Shown here in pieces: positions 12,481 through 26,100 of a stretch of DNA of 64,000 nt. A model generated the notes under the pieces. That model saw only the letters and a list, made by a program, of their open reading frames with translations, was not told where the DNA came from and did not search any database. The stretch spans positions 17,417,501 to 17,481,500 of the forward strand of contig NC_088926.1 in assembly GCF_038396675.1 (NCBI RefSeq), in the 5' to 3' direction. Position numbers and translations under genes: made by a program. Every line of letters begins with the position of its first letter. The stretch's first letter is position 1. Source of the stretch: Hydra vulgaris (taxonomy: Eukaryota; Cnidaria; Hydrozoa; Anthoathecata; Hydridae).

Positions 12481-12589
12481 AACGTCCAATATGTCAAAAC
12501 TATTTTATTTAGACGCTATTTTCTTAAATCTAAACACAAAAAATTTAACCGCTTTCGTCAATAAAGTTTCTCCTAACAATTTACTTTTT

Positions 12590-12712
12590 AATTGCGTTTT
12601 TCTCGAAATAATAATCGAAATAATCGCGTTTTTCTCGAAATATTAATAAAAATAATTGCGTTTTTCTCAAAATAATAATCAAAATAATTGCGTTTTTCTT
12701 GAAATAATATAT
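12590..12712. repeat. tandem repeat of about 35 bp, 3-4 copies
   Basis: The unit (tcgaaataatcgcgtttttc with an AT-rich remainder) recurs with small changes. Confidence 0.8.
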
Positions 12713-15050
<2,338 letters not shown>

Positions 15051-16230
15051 CAGATATAGAAGTAAAAGATATTTTAAGACAACAAGATTAAAAAGAAATT
15101 CGGAAACGTAACCACAGATGGCTGGAAAGCAAGTAATTAACTTTTTTGAACATTAACGACGGGACAGAACTTATCAAATTCAGGATCATTACTAGCTATA
15201 TTCATGCTTTTGTTTCATTAAAATTATTTTGACAATTGTACAAACTAATAATTAAATAAACATTAAAACAACATTAGTGGTTAAATAAAAATACTAAACT
15301 AACATTTTTATATACATGTGACTTTAATTTTACCTGTGGTTTAAATGCTTTATTTACTACATACAAATTTGGCATTAAATATGTACATAAGTGTGAAAAG
15401 AAACGAGAAATTTATTTAAAAAGTATATAAATAATATATCATTTTGGTGAAGAAATAAAAAAATAAAAATAAAGGGAATTACGTTTAATTTCTTAAATTA
15501 GAGAAAACGCGTGTTTTTCCTTTTTTTTTATTATAAATTATTCACTAAATTTTTAAAAATTTATAAGAGATTTTCTATTAAAATGTTTTTAATGAAATAA
15601 GCAAGCATATTTTTTCAATGGAATAAACAAGCAAAAAGACAAATTGCTCTTAAAATGTAATTTATTGAGTTCTTGTGCCTTCGACACCAAAATGAAATAT
15701 CAATAATGAATATATTTGTAATAATTTATAAAGATAATACAGCTTTGAGACAATATTAATAGTTTGGATTTTTCTTCAAAACTTTTTTGATAGTTATTTA
15801 CTCTAAATTTGTTTAAAATAATTTTATGTTCCATTTATTTAGGAAATAAGCGGAACACTGCAAAACGAAACTAAAGATGGCAGTTCAAAAACATTTTTTT
15901 ATACAGGTGAAAACTTAATAATGTTATAACTTATAGTATTATAACTTTTTATTTTCTTTTTATTATCTTATAACAAAAAATTACCGAAATTTCAAGTGCT
16001 TTTAAAATCTTGAAGCCGACAATAAGTTGCTGTTTCTTAATACTTTATTTACTTAATTTGCATAAGTTGCAGAAAACTAGAGAGGAAGCCAATATTTCTT
16101 ATAACAGGGTAAACAAAAACACCTTCATTTTTAGATATGTGTCTAGTTTTTATTTCTAACTTTTATCCATTTACTTTCCTATACTTAGTATTAATTAATA
16201 ACCTAGTTTGAACAATAAGTTATAACGCTT
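15051..16230. other. AT-rich stretch, no gene seen
   Basis: No ORF, RNA gene or TIR pair that I could support. Confidence 0.5.
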
Positions 16231-16432
<202 letters not shown>

Positions 16433-17540
16433 TATTTATTTATGTTTTGACACATGTTTTGGTGTATATAACGGCTGACAAACCGTTGTTACAAAATATT
16501 GTTGTAAATAATTTCATACATATACATATTTTATTTCTTTAAACATATGATGTCTTGAAACGTTTTTGACAGGTTTGCGTCTAAAAGTTATAAACGTCTT
16601 CCTGTTTTAAACGTTTTTTAGACGTCGAGTGTTTACTAAATGTTTATTCAATTTTCTTAAATAAATTTTGTTTTCGAAAGTAATTAAAGTTCCTCAAAAC
16701 TGACAAATTCTTTAAATTGAAATAATGAAATAGTAATGCTATAGTTTTGCTATATACTGTAATATTATTATTTTATAATTTTATATTTTATATTACATTT
16801 AAATATATTTAAATAATCAAATGTTTTATTTATATCAATATAGTTACGTAGCTGTGTTAAAAAGCAGCCAATCAACGTCAACGGAACTAAATACTCATGT
16901 GCTAATTTTAACTCAGACACAAACAAATAATTATTTGTGTAATTATTTATGTTTTCTTTTAAATGTTTCGTTTTAAATTAGGATGTGAGTATTTTGTTTA
17001 TTTAAATAAATTTAATTTATTTGAATGGATAATGAAATTTTTAGTTTTGAAAAAGCATAACTTTTCATAAGTTTGAAAAAGTTAAATGAAAAATCAAATA
17101 AGCCAAAACAAAAGTTTTACAAACTTACGTTTGTTCAAATATGAGGTTTAAAATCTTTTATAGAAGAAAAATATTTTAAGTACACAAACTGTACAATTAA
17201 AAGGTATGTTTTTCAATGTATGCGTCTTTTTTATATTAACTTTTAAGGTAAGGTATTTATAAATTTAATATTACTTTACTTTTTAATATTATATACAACA
17301 ATCTTTAAAGTATTAAGAATAAAAGTATAGTTTACTAAATAAAAATACTAATAAAATAAGATGTAAAATAATTTTTGGTTCCAATCATCGCAATTTTTGG
17401 CTCCAATCATCGCAATTTTTTTGCAAGCCATCTTTACTTGACATAAGTATAAGTATATAAATGTTTGGAGTTCGCTCCATGTCTGGAAGTTTTTGCTCTC
17501 AAACTCCAAAAAATGCTGGATTCACCCCTGCGGCCAATTA
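16433..17540. other. AT-rich stretch, no gene seen
   Basis: Includes a direct duplication near 17380-17420 (ggttccaatcatcgcaattt, then ggctccaatcatcgcaattt). No gene. Confidence 0.5.
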
Positions 17541-18304
17541 AGGGAAAGTCGGGTAGCCCCGGACGGAGGGTAACTTCGGACACTTGATGTAAAGCTTAAA
17601 CTAAAGAAGCTATGTAATTTTAAATACTATTAAAACATTATTTGAGTGAAAATATGGCATATGCAAAATATATATCATATTATGCCGAAGCGATTGTGAG
17701 TGCAAGATATTGTTTCCCACCACTAGAAGAACGTGGTATCATCATATTTGATTCACAAATTAATATACCTAATTTTTATGTGAGCTAATAACTTTGTATT
17801 GGTTAAAGATACATTTTCATTTACAATATTTATTAAAGATAAGAATTCATTTAATGATTTAATCCACTGGTTTTAAAATTAGTATTTGTGAATGAGATAT
17901 GATTGAGTGGTATCATTTTTTTCATATTTCTAAATGATGACACTTTTATTTCCATTCCTTATATATCAGAGGGAATTTTTGAAGGCGATTTTTTTTAATG
18001 TGTAGAGAACAGTCCAATGCTATCTAATTATATATTGTATTTGTATCACACGGGTAAAAAAGTAGTAAAATCATGGTTAAACTTTGTATCCGGGGTTACC
18101 CTCTAATTTTGAAACATGCCTTTTTTTTATCATTTTTTCTTTTATGTTTTGTATATTATTGAGGTACACAATAATCATTTTTTGTTTCTAATTTGATAGA
18201 TAAACGTTTATACTTTTAAAAAAGTCTTTTGACACTTTGTTTTCTGTTAGTACATGTGTATAGTTTATTTTTTCCTTAAGTGTTCGGCTACCCGACTTTT
18301 CCCT
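17541..18304. mobile_element. non-autonomous TIR DNA transposon, 0.76 kb
   Basis: The left end is agggaaagtcgggtagcc and the right end is ggctacccgacttttccct, an inverted match of 18-19 bp with one extra base. Subterminal inverted blocks (ggagggtaac at 17566, gggttaccctc near 18092) strengthen the pairing. There is no transposase ORF inside. The ends resemble those of the elements at 24991 and 46108, so mobilisation by a pogo-type transposase is a reasonable guess. The TA target site is only approximately resolved. Confidence 0.8.
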
Positions 18305-18799
18305 ATATCAGAATCATGTATACACACTTAAAACAAGAACACATAAAGAAACTGCTAGCATCAATATTATAGTGTCAATATATATAATAAATAAAAATTA
18401 TCTAAAAAAATATTGTGCCGACTTATAAAGATATCCTGAGAAAGTTTGATGACCTGATTCTTAAAGATATCAAAAGGGAGAGTCTATTAATACTCTGTTT
18501 GCTCATTAACAGAGAATTTTGGCAGATATAAGGTGTTTTATTTTTAAGGAGATTAATTACTGCGAGATAACTTTGTGTACTATTAGCAGATTTTTTCAAC
18601 TGCGAACAAGAATGTCTAAAAATGCTATTTTCAAGTTTCCGGTTGCAATAAACAGTACATTATTGGTACAGAAAATAGAATTATCATGGAGTAGGTTAAT
18701 TAATATTTCTAGAGGAAAAACCGCGGCTTTAATACTTATAGCATTGAAGCCATACTAAATAAGAACAAGTATTATAAAAACAAATCCAATGACTTGTTT
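18305..18799. other. no gene supported
   Basis: A 79-codon frame (18519-18758, plus) is of mixed composition but has no recognisable motif, and I do not call it. The rest is AT-rich. Confidence 0.4.
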
Positions 18800-19062
18800 A
18801 ACACAGAGACGATTCTACGAATAAAATGAGTTTACACAAAGGTAATTTTACGAAAGGGTATGAGTGTGTGTGTGTGTGTGAGTGGGGGGGGGGGATCATC
18901 CAAAGAAGGTAATTTTCACGTTTTAGTCTATTTTTTGAGAGATATTTGTATTTGACACATTTCAGTAGGGTGAATTTTAGTTTTAAGAACCTTTTTTTTT
19001 TAAGGAACTGAACCAGGATTCACTCCACCCCCTCATTTTATTCGTAGAATTGCCTCTGTGTT
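18800..19062. mobile_element. small TIR element (MITE), 0.26 kb
   Basis: Left end aacacagagacgattctacg... and right end ...cgtagaattgcctctgtgtt form an inverted repeat of about 31 bp with two mismatches. Inside are a short (GT)n tract and a G10 run. The ends begin CAGAG like some hAT elements, but no 8-bp target duplication is visible. Confidence 0.75.
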
Positions 19063-19113
19063 TTTGTATGTAAAGTTATACGAATGTGTTTATATACGTA
19101 TACTTATTCTTAT

Positions 19114-19428
19114 ATGATTACATATGTGTAGATTACATATGTGTAGATTACATATGTGTAGATTACATATGTGTAGATTACATATGTGTAGATTACATAT
19201 GTGTAGATTACATATGTGTAGATTACATATGTGTAGATTACATATGTGTAGATTACATATGTGTAGATTACATATGTGTAGATTACATATGTGTAGATTA
19301 CATATGTGTAGATTACATATGTGTAGATTACATATGTGTAGATTACATATGTGTAGATTACATGTATATGTGTCATATGTGTCATATGTGTCATATGTGT
19401 CATATGTGTCATATGTGTCATATGTGTA
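19114..19428. repeat. two-phase minisatellite: 15-mer array, then 9-mer array
   Basis: About 16 copies of attacatatgtgtag are followed directly by about 7 copies of tcatatgtg. Both periods are multiples of three, so all frames stay open; the predicted DYICV and MCH repeats should not be read as proteins. Confidence 0.97.
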
Positions 19429-19824
19429 GCTACATGTCAGTTAAAAAATTAAGTAGCAAAATATTACATTACTTTACAATTTTATTCCAAATACATACAA
19501 AAACTTTTAATAAAATTATAAGTTATTACCAATAAAATTGTATTATTAACAAAATTTACAACTTATTTGTTCTTTATTCGTTCTACACACCACTATAATC
19601 TGATGAATTATGTAATAAAGGGGTAATGGCCTCTTTAACCTCTTTATACTAGCATTTTTACCATGCCTTTAAACAGTAGAGTAGCAGGAAAAAATCCCAC
19701 AGGATATTTTTAACAGCGCATAAAACAAATGATATGTCTGTATATGGTTTATAATACAAATATTTTATACGTATATATTATGCTATAAGCAAAACCTTAA
19801 CTCCTTATATTTTATAAACCGACT

Positions 19825-20075
19825 GAAAAATAAGTCGAAGATACAAAAAGTGTACATTTATTGACTAACATATAGGTAGAACATACAAGGAGTGTACATA
19901 AATTGACTGACAAATAGGTAGAACATTCAAGGAGTGTACATACGTTGACTAATAAATAAGTAAAACATACAAGGAGTGTACATGCATAGACTGACAAATA
20001 TGTTGAACATGCAAGGAGTGCCGCTACATTGACTGAGGGTTTTGGTTTTGGCAGGCAATCATCAGTTTCAAAAAA
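19825..20075. repeat. 43-bp tandem array with a unique tail (dispersed family)
   Basis: About five units containing gtgtacat, ttgactgacaaatagg and gaacatacaagga. The array ends in gactgagggttttggttttg and ggcaggca, the same tail seen at the start of the window. Confidence 0.85.
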
Positions 20076-20176
20076 TTATTTAAAAAAAAAAATTTTTGAG
20101 GGAATTTTTTCGGCAGAGGGAGGGGATTTTTTCCTAGAACCAAACAGTAGCTGAGTAAAGTTTCATATGAAATCTA

Positions 20177-21926
20177 CAGCGGTGGCCAAAAATTAAAGAC
20201 CACTCTTTTTTTTTTCAAAATTTATTTTTAACCTTAGTATAATTTTATTTTGGAAAAAGGTATCAAAAAAAGAAAAACATTTTTAGAAAGAATTTTTATT
20301 GTATTTTATATTTATTATAAAATAATTTATAATTTTCTTACAAAATAATGTTAAAAAATTAAAAAACTGACTAGTAAAAAATATAAATGGGAAAAAAATT
20401 GGACAAAATTTTAAGACCAGTTTCAAAAATATTTCAAAAAGCAATAAAAAAATAATTTAGAAACGTGTTGTTCCTCCATTTGTTTTCAAGCACTCTTGTA
20501 CTCGTTCTGGCATTGAACTCATTAAAGTTTTGATTACTTCATCAGGCACATTTTTCAAATGATAGATAGAGAGATAGAAGATTTCAAGAGATAGAGAGAT
20601 AGAAGATTTCAAATCTTCCAAATTGTAAAGTTGTTCTTTACCAAGCTTGTGATCAAGCCACGACCATAAATTCTCTATTGGATTCAAGTCAGGACTATTG
20701 GCAGGCCATGGAAGCACTTGAATTTTATTAGAATTGAACCAATCGCTAACAACATGCGCTTTATGACACAGCGCATTATCTTGCTGGAGAATAAATCCAT
20801 CTTGCAACTGCCATAAATCAATGCTAGGAATAAGCGAGTTTTCCAAAATTTCGATGTACCTTTCTTTGTCTACCATCGAATCTACCATCGAATAAATGAA
20901 AAACGCCAACTCCACAGGCACTCATACAGGCCCAAATGCCTATTGAACCACTGCCTTGTTTTGTTCGTTTCAAAATGCATGATTCATCGAACCGTTCGCT
21001 TGGAAGTCTACGCAACATTACGCGACCTTTTCTGTTGTCTACCTCAACGTTCATTTCATCACTAAAGACCACACGGCTCCACTGATCTGTTGACCAATTT
21101 TTATGTAGTTTGCACCACTCTTTCCTGGCAAATTTTTGTTTTTTATTTAAGCGTGTTTTTTTGCAGCAGCACGCCATAAATAATTTAAATTGTGGAGGAC
21201 CCTTCGCACAGTTCTAGGGCTTGCTTTCAGACCATTTGACAGGGTCCATTTCGTAGACAAGTCTGTAGATGATGCTTGTCTGTTTTCTTTCAATAATCTC
21301 ACTAACGAGCGAACATCACGGTCATTTGAAATTTTATTGCGTCCAGTCCTATGACAATCATTAATTGACCGGGTCTCTTTGTATCGTTGAATTATGTTAA
21401 TAATGCAAGAGTGAGACCTTCCGAGCTTTTCTGCTATTTGTCTGATGCTATAGCCTTCTTCTTTTAATACAAGAGCCGCGTATCTGTCTTTTTCTTCGAT
21501 CTTTGCACGCATTTTTGCAATATTTTTATATCCTTATTGCAATTAAAAAAATAAATGTTTATTTGATATCGAAACTCAGGTTTCGACATTTTATTTTATA
21601 GCCAACGTAATAAGCAATTAAGACAGTTAAAAAAAATAATGGATTATTATTTTTAATAAGTGCAAATTAAAGATTTGAAAGTGGTCGTTAAATTTTGTCC
21701 AATTTATTTAAAGAAGATTTATAAGTACTCATCAGTTTTTTAATAAGTTAAACGCTATTTAATTAGAATTAGATTAAAAAAATTATACCACTTTAATCCG
21801 GATGTTTTAAATAACAAGATATTAAAAAAAAAAATTTAATATGTCAATTAGAATCTTCTTAATTTTAATTTAAAGATTAAAAAACCAACTAAAAAATGAG
21901 TGGTCTTTAATTTTTGGCCACCGCTG
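20177..21926 (-). mobile_element. complete Tc1/mariner element, 1,750 bp
   Basis: Inverted ends start cagcggtggccaaaaattaa and match over about 29 bp without mismatch. Each end is flanked by TA (20175-20176 and 21927-21928), the target site of the superfamily. The transposase gene runs on the minus strand and fills 20457-21512. Intact ends suggest a fairly young insertion, or a copy that could still be moved by a related transposase. Confidence 0.95.
20457..21512 (-). pseudogene. Tc1-like DD34E transposase, broken by two frameshifts
   Basis: Three overlapping minus-strand frames make one transposase. 21512-21147 carries the N-terminal helix-turn-helix DNA-binding region (YSIRQIAEKLGRSHSCI, then RTGRNK). 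21177-20824 carries the first catalytic Asp (VVFSDEMNVEV). 20921-20457 carries the second Asp (FILQQDNALCH) and the Glu (SPDLNPIENLW). Counting between the second Asp and the Glu gives 34 residues, so it is DD34E. The first break lies in an A run near 21165 and the second near 20900. Two small tandem duplications, a 12-bp one at 20870-20895 and a 25-bp one at 20570-20615, add damage. All three acidic residues are present, but no single frame spans the protein. Confidence 0.93.
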
Positions 21927-21928
21927 TA

Positions 21929-22559
21929 TGTATAATGGTAAAAAAAAAAAATAGAGGTTCACTTACATCGTTGACCGTTTTAGAATCTCTTTCCCGCGTT
22001 TTTAATGGTGTTTTTTTTGCAGCAAACACAATACATTAAGATTTTAATGGTGTTTTTTTTCTTAAAAAAAACTTTAATATTTACAAGTTTTAGCTAAAAA
22101 TTTTTGTTGGATAACGCTTCTCAATAATATTAATTACAAAATTTATAACAAAAATTATTAAAATTAATTAAAATGTAAACCACGTGATTTCATGAAATAT
22201 TCTTGCGTTTTCCACTGAGTGAATAAATTTTTTTCTAGTCAAAATTAGAAATTAAATAACACTATGTAATACAATTTTTGTTCCTGGCTTCTAAGTGTTA
22301 TATCTCAATTGCTTATGTCTAAAGTATGTGAAAAAATAACTTCATTAAGCACAAACTTTGCTTACTCGACAACAACACAAAAAAAACTCGTTTTTTTGTG
22401 AAAATAGAACGGTTTTTTTTCATTTTCGTCATTATAATCAGGTAAAAACAAAAATTGCTCAAGGAATAGAAAAACACATTCGGAAACCACTCAACAATGT
22501 TCAAAAATGTTTAGATTTTCTAGATTTACGATTGTACTGTGAATCACTCTCTCAAAGTA
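21929..22559. other. no gene seen
   Basis: AT-rich sequence between the Tc1 element and the cysteine-rich family pseudogene; short frames here have biased composition only. Confidence 0.5.
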
Positions 22560-24352
22560 GTTCCCAAATGTAGTCCCCCATCATGTTTTCGTCGTACTGC
22601 CATTGGTAACGATGTTCAAAGTCCAATATATCTTGATGAAAGCGCTTGTCTTGCTCCTCGGAGTAAGCGCCTATGTTCTCCTTGAATTTGTCGAGATGCG
22701 AATCAAGGATTGGACTTTCAGAGACGTTCTGCATCCCCTTTTGCCGTAATTCTTTATGAGAGCCTGCACCAACTCCACATAGTTTCAGCTTTGTGATTAC
22801 CTAGGAAACTCTAAACAACTGCAATGTTTCAAGTCGCTCTCTCCGTCCTGTTCAATAGCTTTGCGAAATCCTCGCATTCAATGATTTTCTGGATGTGATG
22901 TCTGACAAATATGCCAGCTCTGACCTTAAACTCAGACAGTTTTGGAAAAAGATCTAGGAGGTATTGAAATGCTACTGACTCCTTTTCAAGAGCAGTGAAA
23001 AAATGCAGTGGTGGCATTAGCACTTTATGTAGTTCTATCAGCAGCTACCACATCACAGTGCTCTTACCAACAGAAAAATCAGTCAGTTGAGGCCAATCCT
23101 TCGTGCAAAAATCTCAAAGACAGAGGAAACAAGAAAATTTTGTGAAACTTCCTTGAAAGCCCATGAGGAATGATACTATTTTGAAGTCACTGATGACCTT
23201 CAATCCGTAGTCGTCATACTTTAATGCACTCAGCAACATTTTGACACTCAAAAAGACCTCTTTGAGGTGCACAGAGCGGGCTATCGGGAGAGACGGGTAG
23301 TTCTTTCCATTGCAACGCAACATGGCTTTGAGGATTAATTGTCTATGAATAGGTTTCATTCAATAGGATTACATGCAATACCTATAGCCTAGAAATAGAC
23401 CAGTAACACTGTTGCAGAAGCTCAGTCCATCACACTGACTGAAGAAACTGGAAAACCTTTGATCCCGAATCCTCTGATGCGTGACTTGTACGTTATCATC
23501 AATCAAGCTCCACTGTTTAAGCCTTGATATCAGAGGTCAGCATTTGATTTCGTTAACCGAGTCCCTAATTAAATTGTTTACGTTTTTCTGGTTAGGGAAG
23601 TATGGTTTCTATCCCCATTTTTATCTGCGGAATCGTAGTCCATATCTCCAGTATCTGCCTCGCTATCCGACTTGCTGCTGTCTCCTAAAGATGGCCGATG
23701 CCGTCTTGAAGGAGTCAGAACAAGCAGCTCGAGGCTGTGTGGTACTGGAGCAATGGAAGAAGGGATCAACGATCTGAGTAGCATTTTTGTCTGTGCGACT
23801 ATAATTTGGGTTTACCATGCAGAAGTAGCAGTTGCTTGAGTGGTCCGTCGGCTCTTGCCAAATTCGCGGGATAGCAAACTTCATGGCTCGCTTCTCTCCT
23901 CTGTACCAACTTGTAACATAGCACACAATAATATACAAGAGTTATAATAGTTTGAAGACAGGAAATTTCATAATTAGGAACAATTTCAAGATGGAATGTA
24001 TTTGCCTACAGTACACATATGAAAAAACTTTGTAAATTACAACTTCTTGAAATAAACTAGATCTAAAGCATCGAAATTTTAAGAAAGAAATTTTAAGAAA
24101 ATAAATTAAAACACATCTAAGCAAGAAGCAACTGTTCAGTTTACCTTCAAATGTTTTCTTTCAATATTCGCATGCGAAATGCGGTGCCCAAGATTTGTCT
24201 TGGTCTCCGACCAGCACTTTGTTGTATGCCTTGTAAGCCTCGCACATTATACAACTTGCTTCTGCGGAATACTTTTTTGTTCTTTTCTTTATGAATTGTC
24301 CGCACACGTAGCAGAATGAATCAGCTGGATGCAAGCAACCTCTTGATGCTAT
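22560..24352 (-). pseudogene. decayed copy of a multi-copy cysteine-rich protein family of unknown function
   Basis: Reading leftward from about 24352, the frame opens ASRGCLHPADSFCYVCGQFI, a CxxC-type Cys-rich head, and continues VGDQDKSWAPHFACEY. An in-frame TGA follows where another Cys would sit. After a likely intron (donor gaag|gtaaac near 24145, acceptor near 23910) come WYRGEKRAMKFAIPRIW, CYFCMVNP, IAPVPHSLELLVLTP and an acidic stretch. Then, across stops and shifts, come YPSLPIARSVHLKEVFL, ALKYDDYGLKVISDFK, FLMGFQG, VLMPPL, KLSEFKVRAGIFV, SHLDKFKENIGAYSEEQ, RFHQDIL and NMMGDYIWELL. I recognise these blocks as recurring in uncharacterised multi-copy proteins of several invertebrates; no function is known to me. 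The expected ATG before ASRGC reads ATA. It is inactive, probably a mobile or expanded family. Confidence 0.75.
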
Positions 24353-24441
24353 ATCAAATAAATAACTTCCTTTAAACTACGAATCGTTATTCTTTCAATC
24401 TGTAATAACACGAATTAGAATCTTGGTTCAAAACACCTGTG

Positions 24442-24536
24442 CTTTTATACTTGTACAGCTACTTTTGTAACGTTCAAGAACATTCTAGAAACTTCTAAGA
24501 GTTTTTTCGAAAGTTCTGGAAGTTTCTTGAACGTTC
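24442..24536 (-). promoter_or_regulatory. heat-shock-type promoter: two HSE arrays plus TATA box
   Basis: Positions 24473-24495 form five perfectly spaced alternating units (TTCnnGAAnnTTCnnGAAnnTTC). Positions 24509-24536 form six (GAAnnTTCnnGAAnnTTCnnGAAnnTTC). Three HSE units already bind an HSF trimer in known animals. On the minus strand the arrays lie just upstream of TATAAAAG (complement of 24442-24449), about 24 bp away, and about 90 bp before the presumed start of the cysteine-rich gene at 24352. The spacing and order match classical heat-shock promoters. Function is inferred from sequence. Confidence 0.8.
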
Positions 24537-24540
24537 TAAA

Positions 24541-24990
24541 GTGTTTAGCAGAATTGTAGAAAAATCTGGACAACTCTAGCAGTTATAGAAGGAAGCTCGG
24601 CATTGAAAACAAATCAAGAATTTTCTCAAAAACACGCAATTTTCCAAATTTCATTGTCCTAGTCACGAAGCAAAGTTTTTCTGGAATAACAGAGATTTCG
24701 TTTCTGTTCTAGATCTAACGGATTAGGAAAGCACACTTTCAACCCAGGAACAGAACAAAAGTGAAAATTTGTTACATAGTGTAATCTGTATCGAGTGTCG
24801 GTTTATCGTCTGGTATTGGTAGGCTACCTTAAAATATGGATATTGAGATCACGTAATACTATTACCGAATATGTCGGTTATATTGGTATTGTTTGGTATC
24901 GATAGTATCATTGGGCATTGTGACTTGGGTCTTCACGGGAATTTAAATTTTTATAATTGAAATAGTAAATTTATATAATAGCTGAGATGT
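24541..24990. other. upstream flank with GGTATCG-type repeat
   Basis: 24790-24930 carries a dispersed repeat with ggtattgtttggtatcg, found again near 25970. Weak extra GAA/TTC triplets lie at 24550-24600. No gene. Confidence 0.5.
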
Positions 24991-25561
24991 AGGGAAAAGT
25001 GGGCAAAAGTAGGACATTTTAAAACATTTCTACAATAATGTCTTAATTAATATCTTTTTAATTAATTTAATTAATTTTTTTAAATATAATTTATGTACTG
25101 CATCATACAAGTTTTAAAAAAAAAAGCATCATTTTGGACGCTGATTCCACCCCCTAAGATTGAATGCAGGTTACAAAAAAGTATATATGTTTTTGATTTT
25201 AGATGAATCATGCCGTTGGGGTAAAGTTGGACAGCCATGGGGTAATGTAAGACGTGTAGTTAACAACATTATGATGAAAATAAGTGCAAAATCTCATATC
25301 ACTTTTGTGTAAATTAACTACACAAAAGTGATATGAGAAAATTAGGAGATCAATTCATTTTCTATTTCCTACTTCACACCTCAAAAGTTGTTTTTTAGGG
25401 GTAATTTTCAAAAATATTATTTTTGAAAATTACCCCTAAAAAACAAGACAAAGCGATGTTTGCAACATAAAGGAAAAATATCACAACATTGGTTAGAGAC
25501 CTCTCCTTATTGGAATTTTTTAGATGTCTCACTTTTTCCGTGTTCCACCTTTCCCCACTCT
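24991..25561. mobile_element. non-autonomous TIR element nested in a GGTATCG repeat, 0.57 kb
   Basis: The left end agggaaaagtgggcaaaagt pairs imperfectly with the right end cctttccccactct. Inside are two strong hairpins: 25290-25350 (tctcatatcacttttgtgta and its inverse) and 25394-25443 (aggggtaattttcaaaaata and its inverse). A further internal word, ggggtaatgtaagac, resembles the ends of the element at 29.65 kb. There is no ORF. Confidence 0.65.
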
Positions 25562-26100
25562 TATCTATATAACTGACTTTGTTAGTATAATAAAAATTCT
25601 TAAAGATAATGCGGTATCGTATTTAATCATATTTATAATTTAATGTTTTCAATATCGCAATTTTTATTTAATTTATTGTGTGGTATCTGTATCTTAATTT
25701 CTCATCTGATATCGCTGCTTTAATTCAAGCGTCGTATCGTATTTCTCGTCTGGTATAATCGTTCGTTCTGTGTTCAACATTCAACAACTAAACTAAATCA
25801 AAATAAATCTTGGTTAGTAAAAGTAAACTAACCAAGATTTATTTTGCCTCTTATAACATGATTATTTAAAAATTATCAACTAAACATCTAAAAAGCAATC
25901 TTATTTAATATTTTTTCTTATCGTGACGAAGCAACCATTCGATACCATACGATTCTTTTTTATTATCGGTATTGTTTGGTATCGCACCAGTACTGATGGC
26001 TTTGACATTAGTATACAAGCGATACACGATACGAGACCATTCTTCTCGGTATCGACTTACACGCTACCGATAATCTAGTGTCTATTCCAAATCTTACTTA
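25562..26100. repeat. second half of the GGTATCG dispersed repeat, with a hairpin
   Basis: Repeated words tatcgtatt, tctggtat and ggtattgtttggtatcg link this part to 24790-24930, with the TIR element inserted between. A perfect 18-bp-arm hairpin (aaaataaatcttggttag, 10-bp loop, inverse) lies at 25800-25845. Confidence 0.55.

Noticed and set aside
18519..18758. 79-residue plus-strand frame
   Set aside because: Mixed composition but no motif, no splice context and no repeat partner; left uncalled.
19086..19535. 149-residue DYICV repeat protein
   Set aside because: Period-15 and period-9 minisatellites keep all frames open; no start context or homologue.
23481..23777. 98-residue plus-strand frame
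   Set aside because: Shadow of the cysteine-rich pseudogene on the opposite strand.
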